From: an uncultured PS1 clade bacterium
Lineage (GTDB): Bacteria > Pseudomonadota > Alphaproteobacteria > RS24
DNA length: 64,000 nucleotides
NCBI GenBank assembly: GCA_902624095.1
Contig: CACNWB010000002.1
Coordinates: 1 to 64,000, forward strand
Direction of reading: 5' to 3'
Made by a program: the position numbers and the translations under genes. This document shows, one piece after another, positions 9,033 to 19,504 of the stretch; the stretch's first letter is position 1, and every line of letters begins with the position of its first letter. The notes under the pieces are model-generated. The model searched no databases. It was not told where the DNA came from and was given only the letters and a program-made list of their open reading frames with translations.

Positions 9033-10091
9033 GTGAATAAAAGATTTTCGCAGCCGCAGGCGCATGGCCTGCAGTACCCTTTCGAGAAATTGCCCGAACC
9101 CGGTAAAGCAGTCGAGGTTGCAGACGGCGTGCATTGGGTGCGTATGCAGCTGCCTTACATGCTTGATCATATCAATATCTGGTTAATCGATGATGGCAAT
9201 AGCTGGGTGCTAGTCGACACCTGTGTTGATATGGACAGCGCGCGGAAAAACTACGAGATATTGTTTGCCGGCATTATGGACAATAAGCCCATTTCGCGGG
9301 TTCTGGTAACACATATGCATCCTGACCATGTTGGACTAGCAGGCTGGCTGGTGAAAAGGTTTGATGCCGAATTTTATATGTCGCGCACCGATTATCTCAT
9401 GTGCCGAGCAATGGCCGGTGACACGGGCATCAAAGCGCCTGACGAAGCCATTCGATTTTATCACCGTGCCGGATTTTCTGAATCTGGACTGGCGCGCTAC
9501 AGCGAACGTTTTGGAGGCTTCGGTCAACATATATTCCCATTGCCACAGGCGTATAACCGGCTCAAGCAAGATGATGAGCTGGAGATTGGCGGGCGCATCT
9601 GGCGGGTGGAAATTGGTAGCGGACACGCACCCGAACACGCCTGTCTCTACTGTGCCGATTTGAATGTGCTGATTTCCGGCGATCAGGTTATTCCGCGTAT
9701 CTCTTCAAATGTATCGCTATTTCCGACTGAGCCCTTTGCCAATCCACTGCAAGACTGGATCGACAGTTGCATGAGATTACGTAAGAAATTGCCCGGCGAT
9801 GCGCTGGTTCTACCGGCGCATAACGAGCCATTTTACGGACTGCATGCGCGCCTTGATGCGCTGGTCGACGGCCATGAAAACGCAATGATGCGCCTTTTGG
9901 ACGTTTGCAAAACCCCACGCCGTGCAGTTGATCGAGAAATTTTTTCAGTTCTTTTCAAACGCAAAATTACCGCCGAAACATATTTCATGGCGACTGGTGA
10001 AAGCCTCGCACATTTGATGTGTCTGGTGCATCGCAAGATGGTAAATATGCATTTGGATGATGATGGCGTGTATAATTATACCACCGCCTAG
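9033..10091 (+). CDS. MBL-fold metallo-hydrolase
   Basis: A 352-residue metallo-beta-lactamase-fold hydrolase. The metal-binding signature THMHPDHVGLAGW is near residue 93, a second histidine lies in GSGHAPEHA, an aspartate in ISGDQVIPRIS, and the closing histidine in PAHNEP. The C-terminal 80 residues form an extra helical domain seen in a proteobacterial MBL subfamily of unknown substrate. Translation starts at a GTG with GAGG 7 bases upstream. It is divergent from the tailed SDR across an 89-bp intergenic gap and precedes xseB by 18 bp. Confidence 0.85.
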   Translation: MNKRFSQPQAHGLQYPFEKLPEPGKAVEVADGVHWVRMQLPYMLDHINIWLIDDGNSWVLVDTCVDMDSARKNYEILFAGIMDNKPISRVLVTHMHPDHVGLAGWLVKRFDAEFYMSRTDYLMCRAMAGDTGIKAPDEAIRFYHRAGFSESGLARYSERFGGFGQHIFPLPQAYNRLKQDDELEIGGRIWRVEIGSGHAPEHACLYCADLNVLISGDQVIPRISSNVSLFPTEPFANPLQDWIDSCMRLRKKLPGDALVLPAHNEPFYGLHARLDALVDGHENAMMRLLDVCKTPRRAVDREIFSVLFKRKITAETYFMATGESLAHLMCLVHRKMVNMHLDDDGVYNYTTA

Positions 10092-10109
10092 CCGCGCTTA
10101 TGGGGAGAC

Positions 10110-10364
10110 ATGATGGCAAATGACGGCAAAATTGAGATTGCGGAAGATATTCGCGAGCTGAGTTTCGAGGCCGCGCTGGCTGAACTTGAGACCATTGTTG
10201 AGCGTCTGGAGCGCGGTGATGTTGCGCTTGAAGCCTCCATTGAAATTTATCAACGCGGCAGTCAATTGCGAACCTATTGCGATGAAAAATTGCGCGACGC
10301 GCAAATGCGAATCGAAAAAATTTCTGACGGCGGTACGGGTGCGCAACCGCTGGACGAGGAATAG
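10110..10364 (+). CDS. xseB: Exodeoxyribonuclease VII small subunit
   Basis: An 84-residue protein with the XseB signature: LSFEAALAELETIVERLE followed by GDVALEASIEIYQRG and a short acidic tail. XseB forms the helical stalk of exonuclease VII with XseA (not in this window), an enzyme that degrades single-stranded DNA from both ends. Its position immediately before ispA and dxs is the common proteobacterial arrangement. Two consecutive ATG codons (10110, 10113) follow GGGGAG; either may be used. Confidence 0.93.
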   Translation: MMANDGKIEIAEDIRELSFEAALAELETIVERLERGDVALEASIEIYQRGSQLRTYCDEKLRDAQMRIEKISDGGTGAQPLDEE

Positions 10365-10373
10365 GGCAGTCAA

Positions 10374-11261
10374 ATGTCCAGCTTTCAAAAGCTGTTACAA
10401 CATGTAGCCGGGCAAGTGAGCACAGTGCTGGATAAGCTTTTGATCGTGCCCGAAGGGCATGAGGGGCGCTTATACGAAGCTATGCGCTACACGGTTCTTG
10501 CCGAAGGCAAGAGATTTCGCCCGTTTTTATGTCTGGCATCCGCACAAATTTTCGACGCGCCGGAACCTGCCGCAATTCGTGTGGCAAGCGCGATTGAGTG
10601 TACCCATTGCTATTCGCTAATCCATGACGACCTGCCATGTATGGATGATGATGATATGCGGCGTGGCAAGCCGACCCTGCACAAAGCCTTTGACGAGGCG
10701 ACGGCGATACTCGCGGGTGATGCGCTTATAAGTCTCGCCTTTGAAATATTAGCCGATGAAGCGACGCACAACGATGTGACCACGCGCCTTGATTTGGTTG
10801 CGGGGCTGGCGCGCGCGTCTGGCATGCAAGGCATGGTCGGCGGGCAGATGATTGACATGATGGCGGTGCGCGACACGCTGGATGCCGGCGTCTTAACGCG
10901 ATTGCAGAAAATGAAAACCGGTGCGCTCATCAGTTTCGCGGTGGATGCTGGCGCCGTTTTGGGCGGTGCGGACGCAAACGAACGCCACGCGCTGGCGGGC
11001 TTTGCCCATGATATCGGGCTGGCATACCAAATCGCTGATGATGTGCTGGATGTCGAGGGCGACGCAGATGTTTTGGGTAAATCTGTCGGCAAAGATACCG
11101 CGCAGGATAAAAGCACTTTCGTTTCCTTGCTGGGGGTGGAGCGCGCACGCGAACAGGCACTGCAATTGTCGCATCAGGCAGTGAGCTATCTCGATGCCTT
11201 CGGCGAACGTGCCGAGCTGTTGCGCGAAGCTGCCGCATTTGTTATTCAGCGGCGAAGCTGA
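10374..11261 (+). CDS. ispA: Farnesyl/geranyl diphosphate synthase
   Basis: A 295-residue short-chain trans-prenyl diphosphate synthase. The first aspartate-rich motif is [15 protein letters not shown] (about residue 84), with GGQMIDM and KTGALI in the middle and the second aspartate motif in [13 protein letters not shown]. The CMDDDD form with the residues before it fits bacterial type II farnesyl diphosphate synthases. It condenses IPP with DMAPP and GPP to supply ubiquinone, undecaprenyl and hopanoid precursors. It sits between xseB and dxs, pairing a late step with the first step of the MEP route. Confidence 0.93.
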   Translation: MSSFQKLLQHVAGQVSTVLDKLLIVPEGHEGRLYEAMRYTVLAEGKRFRPFLCLASAQIFDAPEPAAIRVASAIECTHCYSLIHDDLPCMDDDDMRRGKPTLHKAFDEATAILAGDALISLAFEILADEATHNDVTTRLDLVAGLARASGMQGMVGGQMIDMMAVRDTLDAGVLTRLQKMKTGALISFAVDAGAVLGGADANERHALAGFAHDIGLAYQIADDVLDVEGDADVLGKSVGKDTAQDKSTFVSLLGVERAREQALQLSHQAVSYLDAFGERAELLREAAAFVIQRRS

Positions 11262-11293
11262 TACAAACGCCTCAATTCAATTCAAGGAATCCG

Positions 11294-13213
11294 ATGACCA
11301 GCCCTACCCCTCTTCTTGACAAAATCACAAATCCGGCAGATTTGCGTAAATTGCCGAGCGAAGATTTGCGCCAACTTGCCGAGGAATTGCGCCACGAAAC
11401 CATTTCGGCCGTGTCAGAAACTGGCGGGCATCTGGGCGCGGGGCTTGGAGTGGTGGAGCTGACCGTGGCTCTACACCATGTGTTCAATACGCCTGAAGAC
11501 AAAATTATCTGGGATGTTGGGCATCAGGCCTATCCGCATAAAATTCTGACCGGGCGGCGCGACCGCATTCGTACCTTGCGCAAAGGGGGTGGGCTTTCCG
11601 GCTTTACCAAGCGTGCGGAAAGCGTTTATGACCCGTTTGGTGCGGCGCATAGTTCGACATCGATTTCCGCTGGTCTCGGCATGGCCGTGGCGCGCGATCT
11701 CATGGATGATGATAATCACGTTATTGCCGTTATTGGCGATGGGGCGATGAGCGCAGGCATGGCGTTTGAAGCCATGAACAATGCCGGTGCGTTGAAAAAC
11801 CGTCTGATCGTTATTCTGAACGACAATGACATGTCAATAGCTCCACCCGTTGGGGCCATGAGCGCCTATCTTGCACGGCTACTTTCGGGTACGACATACA
11901 AATCTGTGCGTCGGTTGGCCAAAGGGGTGGCGAGCATGTTTTCGGACGGTATTGAGGAAAAAGCTCGTCAGATTGAAGAATATGCGCGCGGGCTTGCCAC
12001 GGGCGGGACATTGTTTGAGGAAATGGGCTTTTACTATGTTGGCCCGGTTGACGGGCATAACCTAGGCCATCTTATGCCAGTGCTACAAAATGTTCGAAAA
12101 ACCAGCGACGGCCCGACACTCATCCATGTTGTGACCAAAAAGGGGCACGGCTATGCACCCGCTGAAGCGGCCAGTGACAAATATCACGGGGTCTCAAAAT
12201 TTGATGTGGTTACCGGCGTTCAGTCCACGGTGGAGCCCAAAGCGCCCAGCTACACATCCGTATTTGCCAATGCACTGATTGCCGAGGCTGCTCATGACGA
12301 CAAGATTGTCGGCATTACGGCGGCCATGCCGTCGGGCACCGGACTAGATAAATTCGCCGAAGCCTTTCCGGCCCGGTGCTTTGATGTCGGCATTGCCGAA
12401 CAGCATGGCGTAACCTTTGCCGCCGGGCTGGCGACGGAGGGGTTCAAGCCATTTGCTGCAATTTATTCGACCTTTCTGCAGCGCGCTTATGATCAGGTCA
12501 TTCATGATGTGGCGTTGCAGAATTTACCTGTGCGTTTTGCCATAGACCGAGCTGGCCTTGTCGGTGCCGACGGGCCGACCCATGCCGGCGCATTTGATCC
12601 AGCATATCTGGGCACGGTGCCAAATATGATGCTGATGGCGGCTGCCGATGAGGTAGAGTTGATGCATATGGTGACAACACAGGCCCTTTATGACGAAGGT
12701 CCGTCAGCCGTACGTTATCCTCGCGGCGAAGCTGTCGGGCTGGCTTTGCCCGCACGCGGCACTCCGCTAGAAATCGGTAAGGGCCGTGTCATACGTGAAG
12801 GTGGCCGTATATGTCTATTAAGCTATGGCACGCGGCTGGAACACGCCGTGCAGGCCGCCGAAAGGCTGGATGCCGAAGGCTGGCGCACAAGTGTTGTCGA
12901 TGCGCGCTTCATGAAGCCGCTGGATATTGGGTTGATTGCGCGTATGGCTGGTGAGCACGAGGCACTTTTCACAATTGAAGAAGGCGCAATAGGCGGCTTT
13001 GGGTCGCATGTGGCGCATTTTCTGACCAATTCGGGCCATTTAGACAATAGTTTGAAATTCCGTTCCATGGTTTTGCCCGACAGCTATATTGATCATGACA
13101 CGCCAGCAAAGATGTATGACGAGGCTGGTTTGAACGCCGAACAAATCTTCGGACGTGTTTGCGAGCTCATGGGCAAGGGGGCAGCGCAACCGACATTGCC
13201 CAAGCGCGCTTGA
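11294..13213 (+). CDS. dxs: 1-deoxy-D-xylulose-5-phosphate synthase
   Basis: A 639-residue thiamine-diphosphate enzyme that condenses pyruvate with glyceraldehyde-3-phosphate at the head of the MEP isoprenoid pathway. It shows the N-terminal [18 protein letters not shown], the thiamine motif [18 protein letters not shown], the transketolase glutamate in [16 protein letters not shown], and [17 protein letters not shown]. The length is standard. AAGGA lies 8 bases before the ATG. The stop is followed one base later by the GTG of tlyA, so the two are co-translated. Confidence 0.96.
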   Translation: MTSPTPLLDKITNPADLRKLPSEDLRQLAEELRHETISAVSETGGHLGAGLGVVELTVALHHVFNTPEDKIIWDVGHQAYPHKILTGRRDRIRTLRKGGGLSGFTKRAESVYDPFGAAHSSTSISAGLGMAVARDLMDDDNHVIAVIGDGAMSAGMAFEAMNNAGALKNRLIVILNDNDMSIAPPVGAMSAYLARLLSGTTYKSVRRLAKGVASMFSDGIEEKARQIEEYARGLATGGTLFEEMGFYYVGPVDGHNLGHLMPVLQNVRKTSDGPTLIHVVTKKGHGYAPAEAASDKYHGVSKFDVVTGVQSTVEPKAPSYTSVFANALIAEAAHDDKIVGITAAMPSGTGLDKFAEAFPARCFDVGIAEQHGVTFAAGLATEGFKPFAAIYSTFLQRAYDQVIHDVALQNLPVRFAIDRAGLVGADGPTHAGAFDPAYLGTVPNMMLMAAADEVELMHMVTTQALYDEGPSAVRYPRGEAVGLALPARGTPLEIGKGRVIREGGRICLLSYGTRLEHAVQAAERLDAEGWRTSVVDARFMKPLDIGLIARMAGEHEALFTIEEGAIGGFGSHVAHFLTNSGHLDNSLKFRSMVLPDSYIDHDTPAKMYDEAGLNAEQIFGRVCELMGKGAAQPTLPKRA

Positions 13214-13214
13214 C

Positions 13215-13988
13215 GTGAACCCGTCAATTTCAGCCAAGACCCGCCTCGATATTTCGTTAGTTGCGCGCGGCTTTTTTGAAAGCCGCACGCGCGCAGCGGT
13301 AGCGATTAAAGCCGGCAATGTAAAGGTTAATGGACAAGTGGTGACACGCACAGCGCACGCCACCGAAGAAGATGCTGACATCAATGTTTGCGGCGCTGGT
13401 CATAATTTCGTATCGCGCGGCGGTCTCAAACTGGCACATGGGCTGGAGGCGTTCGGTTATAACCCTGAGGATAAACACGCGATTGATCTGGGTGCCTCTA
13501 CCGGTGGTTTTACCGACGTTTTATTGAAACGCGGTGCAACGCATGTTTATGCCGTTGATGTTGGCCATGACCAATTGCATCCCGATTTGCGCGGCCACCA
13601 ATGCGTTACCAATTTGGAGGGCGTGAATGCGCGGGAGTTGACGCACGAGCATATCAGCACGCGACCCCACTGCCTTGTTTGCGATGTTAGCTTTATTCGT
13701 CTGTCACTTGTGTTGACGCCCGCCATATCATTGCTTGCAGACGGTGGATGGATGGTGGCGTTGATTAAACCGCAATTCGAAGCCGGTCGCGCGGCAATTG
13801 GTAAAAACGGTGTCGTCAGCGACCCGGCCGTGCATGCCCGCGTGTGTGATGAGTTTGTCACATGGTTCGCTAAGGCATTTCCTGACTGGCAGGAGCACGA
13901 AATAGTCCCAAGCCCGATTTTTGGCCCGCAAGGCAATAAGGAATTTCTGTTCGGTGCCCGTGCGCCGGACTGTAAATCAGACGCTTGA
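13215..13988 (+). CDS. tlyA: TlyA-family rRNA methyltransferase
   Basis: A protein of about 257 residues. An N-terminal S4 RNA-binding domain (RLDISLVARGFFESRTRA..AIKAGNVKVNG) is followed by an FtsJ-like methyltransferase with SRGGLKLAHGLE and the SAM-binding DLGASTGGFTDVLLKRGA. TlyA enzymes 2'-O-methylate 16S and/or 23S rRNA; some are also called hemolysins. The GTG at 13215 begins directly after the dxs stop and before the S4 domain; an in-frame codon at 13155 would run back into dxs. It ends 3 bp from the convergent aldolase. Confidence 0.9.
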   Translation: MNPSISAKTRLDISLVARGFFESRTRAAVAIKAGNVKVNGQVVTRTAHATEEDADINVCGAGHNFVSRGGLKLAHGLEAFGYNPEDKHAIDLGASTGGFTDVLLKRGATHVYAVDVGHDQLHPDLRGHQCVTNLEGVNARELTHEHISTRPHCLVCDVSFIRLSLVLTPAISLLADGGWMVALIKPQFEAGRAAIGKNGVVSDPAVHARVCDEFVTWFAKAFPDWQEHEIVPSPIFGPQGNKEFLFGARAPDCKSDA

Positions 13989-13991
13989 GAT

Positions 13992-15005
13992 TTATTCCAT
14001 ATCAACCGACCAAGCACCGCGTGCGGCAAGCCCGTTCATTTTTGCGCGATGGGCAAAGGCGGCTTGCGCTGCGGCGGTGTTTTCGGTCTTGCCGCCCCAA
14101 GCTTTGAGGGGTGCAGCCTGTAATGCGCGGCCATAGGAAAAGCTGAGCTTCCAAGGCAGGCCACCAATTTTATTCATGGCATCGAGATGCGTTGTCGCGT
14201 CAAGGTCAGATTGACCGCCTGATAAGAAAACAATACCGGGCACTGCCTGCGGCACACATTTATGGAAGCAATCAAGTGTCATTTCGGCCACCTGTTCAAT
14301 GCCAGCCTGAACCGAATTTTCAGTTCCCGAAACGACCATATTAGGTTTTAAAACTGTGCCTTCCAGATGGACACCCTGTTGTCCAAGTTGTTCATATAGC
14401 TCTCCCAGCGCTGCGGTCGTCACCTCGTAACACTGCTCGACCGTGTGGTTGCCATCCATAATGACTTCCGGTTCGACAATTGGCACAATTTCGGCTTCCT
14501 GACACAGCGCCGCATAACGCGCCAGCGCATGGGTATTGGCGGTGAGACAGGCCGCACTTGGCAGGCCATCGGCAATATTGATAACCGCGCGCCATTTGGC
14601 AAATTTCGCACCAAGTGCATGATATTCGTTCAAGCGGTCGCGCAAGCCATCCAGCCCTTCCGTCACCATCTCGCCGTCATGTCCGGCCATGGGTTTGGCT
14701 CCTGCATCGACCTTGATGCCAGGCAGGGCACCTGTATCGGCGATAACCTGCACTAGCGGGGTGCCATCGGCAGCCTTTTGGCGCAGAGTTTCATCAAATA
14801 AAATCACGCCGGAAATATATTCGCGCATGGCGTCATCCGTCCGGAAAAGCATTTCGCGATAATCGCGGCGATTATCCTCTGTGGAGCCGACATTGATACT
14901 GTCAAAGCGCTTTTTGATGGTGCCAGTGCTCTCATCGGCGGCAAGAATGCCTTTTCCGTCGGCCACCATTGCCTGCGCGATTGTTTCCAGTGCCTGCTTG
15001 TTCAT
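13992..15005 (-). CDS. fda: Class I fructose-bisphosphate aldolase
   Basis: A 337-residue Schiff-base (metal-independent) aldolase. Seen are GILAADESTGTIKKRF near the N-terminus, KFAKWRAV with the active-site lysine, and GTVLKPNMVVSG with the Schiff-base lysine. It splits fructose-1,6-bisphosphate into the two triose phosphates. It is the last gene of the minus-strand tkt-gap-pgk-fda cluster; its ATG overlaps the pgk stop in an ATGA. The animal-type class I form is less common than class II in bacteria but occurs in alphaproteobacteria. Confidence 0.95.
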   Translation of the reverse strand: MNKQALETIAQAMVADGKGILAADESTGTIKKRFDSINVGSTEDNRRDYREMLFRTDDAMREYISGVILFDETLRQKAADGTPLVQVIADTGALPGIKVDAGAKPMAGHDGEMVTEGLDGLRDRLNEYHALGAKFAKWRAVINIADGLPSAACLTANTHALARYAALCQEAEIVPIVEPEVIMDGNHTVEQCYEVTTAALGELYEQLGQQGVHLEGTVLKPNMVVSGTENSVQAGIEQVAEMTLDCFHKCVPQAVPGIVFLSGGQSDLDATTHLDAMNKIGGLPWKLSFSYGRALQAAPLKAWGGKTENTAAAQAAFAHRAKMNGLAARGAWSVDME

Positions 15006-16225
15006 TTGCCTGTCTCCTCTTGTTCAGTCAGTGCTTCTACCCCCGGAAGCTTTTTGCCTTCAAGCCATTCCAAAAATGCGCCCCCAGCCGTGGATACATA
15101 GGAAAAATCCTCTACCACGCCGGCATGGTTAAGAGCGGCAACCGTGTCACCGCCGCCGGCAATCGATTTCAGACGCCCAGCTTTGGTGAGTTCGGCAGCA
15201 TGGCGCGCGGCAGCAGATGTTGCGGCATCAAAGGGCGCGATTTCAAATGCACCCAAAGGCCCGTTCCAGATAAGTGTCCGGGCGTCGCCAAACGCGGAAC
15301 ATATGTCTTTGACCGCCTTTGGGCCCGCATCAAGTATCATTTGGTTGTCGGGCACGTGGGTTATGTCAACTTGTGTGCCTGTCTGCCCCTCGGCGAAAGC
15401 CGATGCCACCACGCCATCGATGGGTAATAAAATGCGGCACCCGTTTGCCTCCGCCTCTGCGGTGATGGCTCGTGACGTATCGAGCATACCCGTTTCGCAC
15501 AAAGATGTGCCGACCTCCACGCCTTGCGCGGCCAAAAACGTATTGGCCATGCCTCCACCAATAATCAGCGTGTCAACTTTGTGCGAAAGGTTGCCGACAA
15601 GCTCCAGCTTTGTCGAAATTTTCGCTCCGCCAACCACGGCAACAAGCGGGCGTGCAGGATTGCCAAGCGCGCTCTCCAGAGCATCGAGCTCGTTCTGCAT
15701 GGCCAGCCCGCAATAGGCCGGCAGCAATTTTGCTAGCCCGTGCGTGGAAGCATGGGCGCGGTGTGCGGCCGAAAAAGCATCGTTCACATAAGCGTGCGCA
15801 AGGTCTGCAAGTGCGGCGGTAAAGTCAGCATCATCGGCTTCTTCTCCGGCGTGAAAGCGCGTGTTCTCCAGAACGCATATGCCCCCTTCGGGTAAACTGG
15901 CCAGGGCAGAGGCCGCCAGTGGTCCAATGCAGTCTTCGGCAAACGCGATTTGCTCTTTCATTAATTGCCCAAGGGCCGTCGCAACACGTGCCAAGCTCAG
16001 GCTCGCGTCGGCAACACCTTTGGGACGTCCGAAATGCGACAAAATACCGACCCGCATGCCAGCCGATTTAAGTGCTTCAAGTGTCGGCAAGAGCCGCGTA
16101 AGGCGCGTGGCATCGCGTAAATTTCCCGCATCATCAATTGGCACATTTAGGTCGGCGCGTACAAGAACAATACTGCCCCGCCCAAGTGTTGCGTTTAGCA
16201 GGTCAATCGGCCTGAAGTCTTGCAT
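15002..16225 (-). CDS. pgk: Phosphoglycerate kinase
   Basis: A 407-residue monomeric kinase that interconverts 1,3-bisphosphoglycerate and 3-phosphoglycerate with ADP/ATP. The N-domain shows VLVRADLNVPID, LSHFGRPKG and FAEDCIG; then LENTRFHAGEEADD, VGGAKISTKLELVGNL, and the C-terminal SIAGGGDTVAALNHAG nucleotide loop. The length is normal. It lies 16 bp after gap and overlaps fda by 4 bp. The Shine-Dalgarno is weak, so translation may lean on coupling within the operon. Confidence 0.96.
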   Translation of the reverse strand: MQDFRPIDLLNATLGRGSIVLVRADLNVPIDDAGNLRDATRLTRLLPTLEALKSAGMRVGILSHFGRPKGVADASLSLARVATALGQLMKEQIAFAEDCIGPLAASALASLPEGGICVLENTRFHAGEEADDADFTAALADLAHAYVNDAFSAAHRAHASTHGLAKLLPAYCGLAMQNELDALESALGNPARPLVAVVGGAKISTKLELVGNLSHKVDTLIIGGGMANTFLAAQGVEVGTSLCETGMLDTSRAITAEAEANGCRILLPIDGVVASAFAEGQTGTQVDITHVPDNQMILDAGPKAVKDICSAFGDARTLIWNGPLGAFEIAPFDAATSAAARHAAELTKAGRLKSIAGGGDTVAALNHAGVVEDFSYVSTAGGAFLEWLEGKKLPGVEALTEQEETGK

Positions 16226-16241
16226 GCATTAGTATCCAGAA

Positions 16242-17249
16242 TTATCCGAGCTTGCCCATGGCAACGGCGGTGTCGCCCATGCGATTGGCAAAACCCCATT
16301 CATTGTCATACCAACTCAGAACACGCACCAGCTTGCCGCCGACGATTTGTGTCTGGGTCAGGTCAAATGTCGATGAATTCGGGTTGTGATTGAAGTCTAT
16401 CGACACCATGGGTTGATCACACACACCCAGCACGCCTTTTAGCGGGCCGGCGGCAGCCTTTGTGATGGCGGCGTTGATGGCTTCGACCGTGGTTTTGCTT
16501 TTTGCTTCGAACACCAGATCAATCATTGATACATTCGGTGTTGGCACACGCACGGCTGTGCCGTCCAGCTTGCCTGCCAGTTCGGGCAATACCAGCCCTA
16601 CGGCTTTGGCGGCACCCGTGGAGGTTGGGATCATCGACAATGAGGCGGCGCGCGCGCGGCGCAAATCGCTGTGCAGCGTATCGACTGTGCGCTGGTCGCC
16701 TGTAAAAGCGTGTACCGTTGTCATATAACCGCGCGCAATGCCGCAGGTTTTGTTCAACACTTGCGCCACCGGAGCCAGGCAATTGGTGGTGCATGACGCA
16801 TTGGATACAACTTTATGGCTCTTGCGCAGTTTCTTGTCATTCACGCCGTAAACCACTGTCAGGTCGGCATTGCCCGCCGGTGCGCTGACCAGAACGCGCT
16901 TGGCACCGGCCTCAATATGCTTGGCTGCATCTTCACGATTAGTAAACAGGCCGGTGCATTCGAGCGCCACATCCACGCCCATTTTTTCCCACGGCAGATT
17001 GGCGGGGTCGCGTTCGGCCAAGACCTTGATGCCGCGCCCGCCAATGTTCAACCCTGTTTTCGTTGCGCGCACTTTGGCGTTTAGCGGCCCGTGAATGCTG
17101 TCATATTGCAGCATGTGGGCATTCGCATCGACAGTGCCCAAATCATTGATGGCGACCACATTAATATCCTTACGGCCACTTTCAATAATACCCCGCAGAA
17201 CCAGTCGGCCAATCCGTCCAAAACCGTTGATCGCTATATTAATCGCCAT
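16242..17249 (-). CDS. gap: Glyceraldehyde-3-phosphate dehydrogenase
   Basis: A 335-residue type I GAPDH. It has the Rossmann NGFGRIGRLVLRG, the catalytic cysteine in SNASCTTNCLAPV, GDQRTVDTLHSDLRRARAA, and the closing SWYDNEWGFANRM. It oxidises glyceraldehyde-3-phosphate with NAD to 1,3-bisphosphoglycerate, the substrate of the pgk product encoded next. AGAGGGAA stands 4-6 bases before the ATG. Cofactor choice (NAD or NADP) cannot be settled from this reading. Confidence 0.96.
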   Translation of the reverse strand: MAINIAINGFGRIGRLVLRGIIESGRKDINVVAINDLGTVDANAHMLQYDSIHGPLNAKVRATKTGLNIGGRGIKVLAERDPANLPWEKMGVDVALECTGLFTNREDAAKHIEAGAKRVLVSAPAGNADLTVVYGVNDKKLRKSHKVVSNASCTTNCLAPVAQVLNKTCGIARGYMTTVHAFTGDQRTVDTLHSDLRRARAASLSMIPTSTGAAKAVGLVLPELAGKLDGTAVRVPTPNVSMIDLVFEAKSKTTVEAINAAITKAAAGPLKGVLGVCDQPMVSIDFNHNPNSSTFDLTQTQIVGGKLVRVLSWYDNEWGFANRMGDTAVAMGKLG

Positions 17250-17272
17250 TTTTTCCCTCTTTTGGTCAGATG

Positions 17273-19303
17273 TTAGCTTTTAATGTATTTTCGCGCCGCG
17301 GCGACGATGGTGTCGGCCGTGATGCCAAAATGCTGAAATAGCTGGTCGGCGGGGGCGCTGGCGCCAAATCCTTCCATGCCGATGAAAATATCGCCGGGCC
17401 GCAGATATCGGTCCCAGCTTTGTTGTACCGCCGCTTCGACCGCAATCCTTAAAGGCGCATCGCCGATAATATCAGCTTGTGCGCTTGCGCTTTGCTGGGT
17501 AAAAAGTTCCATGCAGGGCACGGAAATAACACGCGCCGAAATATCCAAATCACGCAATTTTTCGAGCGCCTGCATGGCAAGCTGAACTTCCGAGCCTGAC
17601 GCCATAATAGTGACTTGCGGGTTCTTTCCAGCTGCCGCCACCTCATAGGCACCAGCAGAGCAAAGGTTACGCTCTTCATAATCGCGATAAGGCGGTAGGC
17701 CCTGTCGTGTAAGCGCCAATATGCTGGTTGTTTTTTTGGCCTGCAGTGCGAGTTGCCAGCATTCCAGTGTCTCAATGGCGTCCGCCGGACGGAAAACATT
17801 GACATTCGGCATAGCGCGCAGGGCGGCCAAATGCTCAACCGGCTGGTGGGTTGGGCCGTCTTCGCCAAGGCCTATGCTGTCATGCGTCATGACGTGTATG
17901 GTACGCTGTTCCATCAGTGCCGAAAGCCGGATGGCCGGTCGCGAATAGTCTGAAAACACCAAAAACGTGCCGGAATAGGGTATAAATCCGCCATGCAGCG
18001 CCATGCCATTCATCGCCGCCGCCATGCCGTGTTCGCGAATGCCCCAATGCACAAAGCTGCCGCCGAAATTCTCCGCTGAGACGGTTTCTTGCTCGGGCGT
18101 GCGTGTATTGTTCGAGCCTGTCAGGTCGGCAGACCCGCCAATCATTTCGGGCACAGCCGGAACAATCGCCTTCAGAACGGATTCGGACGCTTTGCGGGTC
18201 GCCCAGGTCGGTTTTTCTTCTGCAAGCTGTTTTTTGTAACTGTCAACGGCAGAATCGAGGCCCGAAGGCAGGTCACCGGCTACCACTCGCTCAAAGCGGT
18301 TTCGTGTTTCGGCGGATTGCTCGTCCAAACGTTGTTCCCAAGCCTTGCGCGCTGAGGCATGCGCGCGCCCCGCCATACGCCACACATCGCGCAGTTCCGC
18401 TGGTATTTCAAAGGCCTGCGCATCCCACCCCAGCGTTTCGCGGGTCAGGCCAATCTCGTCTTCACCCAAAGGTGCGCCATGCACCCCGGATGTGCCCTGC
18501 TTATTGGGCGCGCCATAGCCAATGACCGTGCGGCAGGCAATCAGGCTTGGCTTGTCGCTGTTTTTGGCGGTCGCAATTGCATCCTCAATCGCCTCAAAAT
18601 CATGCCCGTCAATACGCACTGAGTTCCAGCCTGCGGCCTCGAACCGCGCCAACGCGTCGCCGGATTCTGCAAGATCAAGTGACCCGTCAATGGTGATGTT
18701 ATTGTCGTCATACAAAACAATGAGGCGTGCAAGCTTCATATGACCGGCAATGCTGATGGCTTCATGGCTGATGCCTTCCATCAAATCGCCGTCCGAGGCC
18801 AAAACGAAAGTAAAATGGTCAACCAAAGCGTCGCCAAAGCGCGCATTCATCATGCGTTCAGCCAGCGCCATGCCAACGGCCGTAGAAATTCCCTGCCCAA
18901 GCGGACCGGTTGTGGTTTCTATGCCCGCGGCATGGCCATATTCCGGGTGACCAGCCGTGCGTGCCCCAAGCTGGCGAAAGTTTTTAATTTCCTCAATCGT
19001 CATGTCTTCAAAGCCGAGCAGGTGGTGTAGCGCATATTGCAACATCGAACCATGACCGGCAGACAGGACAAAGCGGTCGCGGTCGGGCCAGTCGGGAGCC
19101 AGCGGGTCGATTTTCAAAAATTTTGTATATAGAACCGTCGCAATATCAGCGGCGCCCATTGGCAGCCCCGGATGGCCGGATTTCGCCGCTTCAACAGCAT
19201 CCATGGACAAGGCGCGAATGGCATTTGCCATATCGCGCAAGGGCAACGGCTGAGTGTCTTTGCTGGTGTTTCGATTATCGGTCATTTCGCCGGTGTCTGG
19301 CAT
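17273..19303 (-). CDS. tkt: Transketolase
   Basis: A transketolase of about 676 residues. Motifs are AAKSGHPGLPMGAADIA near the N-terminus, the thiamine-binding SDGDLMEGISHEA with LYDDNNITIDG, and WGIREHGMAAAMNGMALHGG with the catalytic glutamate. It shuttles two-carbon units in the pentose phosphate pathway and feeds erythrose-4-phosphate and pentoses. I chose the ATG at 19303, which has AAGGAT 8 bases upstream; an in-frame codon at 19366 adds an implausible leader and 19285 is an alternative. It heads the tkt-gap-pgk-fda operon. Confidence 0.95.
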   Translation of the reverse strand: MPDTGEMTDNRNTSKDTQPLPLRDMANAIRALSMDAVEAAKSGHPGLPMGAADIATVLYTKFLKIDPLAPDWPDRDRFVLSAGHGSMLQYALHHLLGFEDMTIEEIKNFRQLGARTAGHPEYGHAAGIETTTGPLGQGISTAVGMALAERMMNARFGDALVDHFTFVLASDGDLMEGISHEAISIAGHMKLARLIVLYDDNNITIDGSLDLAESGDALARFEAAGWNSVRIDGHDFEAIEDAIATAKNSDKPSLIACRTVIGYGAPNKQGTSGVHGAPLGEDEIGLTRETLGWDAQAFEIPAELRDVWRMAGRAHASARKAWEQRLDEQSAETRNRFERVVAGDLPSGLDSAVDSYKKQLAEEKPTWATRKASESVLKAIVPAVPEMIGGSADLTGSNNTRTPEQETVSAENFGGSFVHWGIREHGMAAAMNGMALHGGFIPYSGTFLVFSDYSRPAIRLSALMEQRTIHVMTHDSIGLGEDGPTHQPVEHLAALRAMPNVNVFRPADAIETLECWQLALQAKKTTSILALTRQGLPPYRDYEERNLCSAGAYEVAAAGKNPQVTIMASGSEVQLAMQALEKLRDLDISARVISVPCMELFTQQSASAQADIIGDAPLRIAVEAAVQQSWDRYLRPGDIFIGMEGFGASAPADQLFQHFGITADTIVAAARKYIKS

Positions 19304-19504
19304 AATCGCGATCCTTACACATATAAAAGGGCCTAGCGGCGGACCTCTTTTTTCCGCGCCGCACAATGGCTGTCTGCAACCCCTGAGTCAATGCCCGATT
19401 CTCTGGCAAAAGTCGCCTAATAAAACTCCTTGCGTGTTACGCCGCACTGTTCAAGTGTTGACGCTATTTCCACCCAGCGACTATGTTGTGGATAGAGGTG
19501 TTTA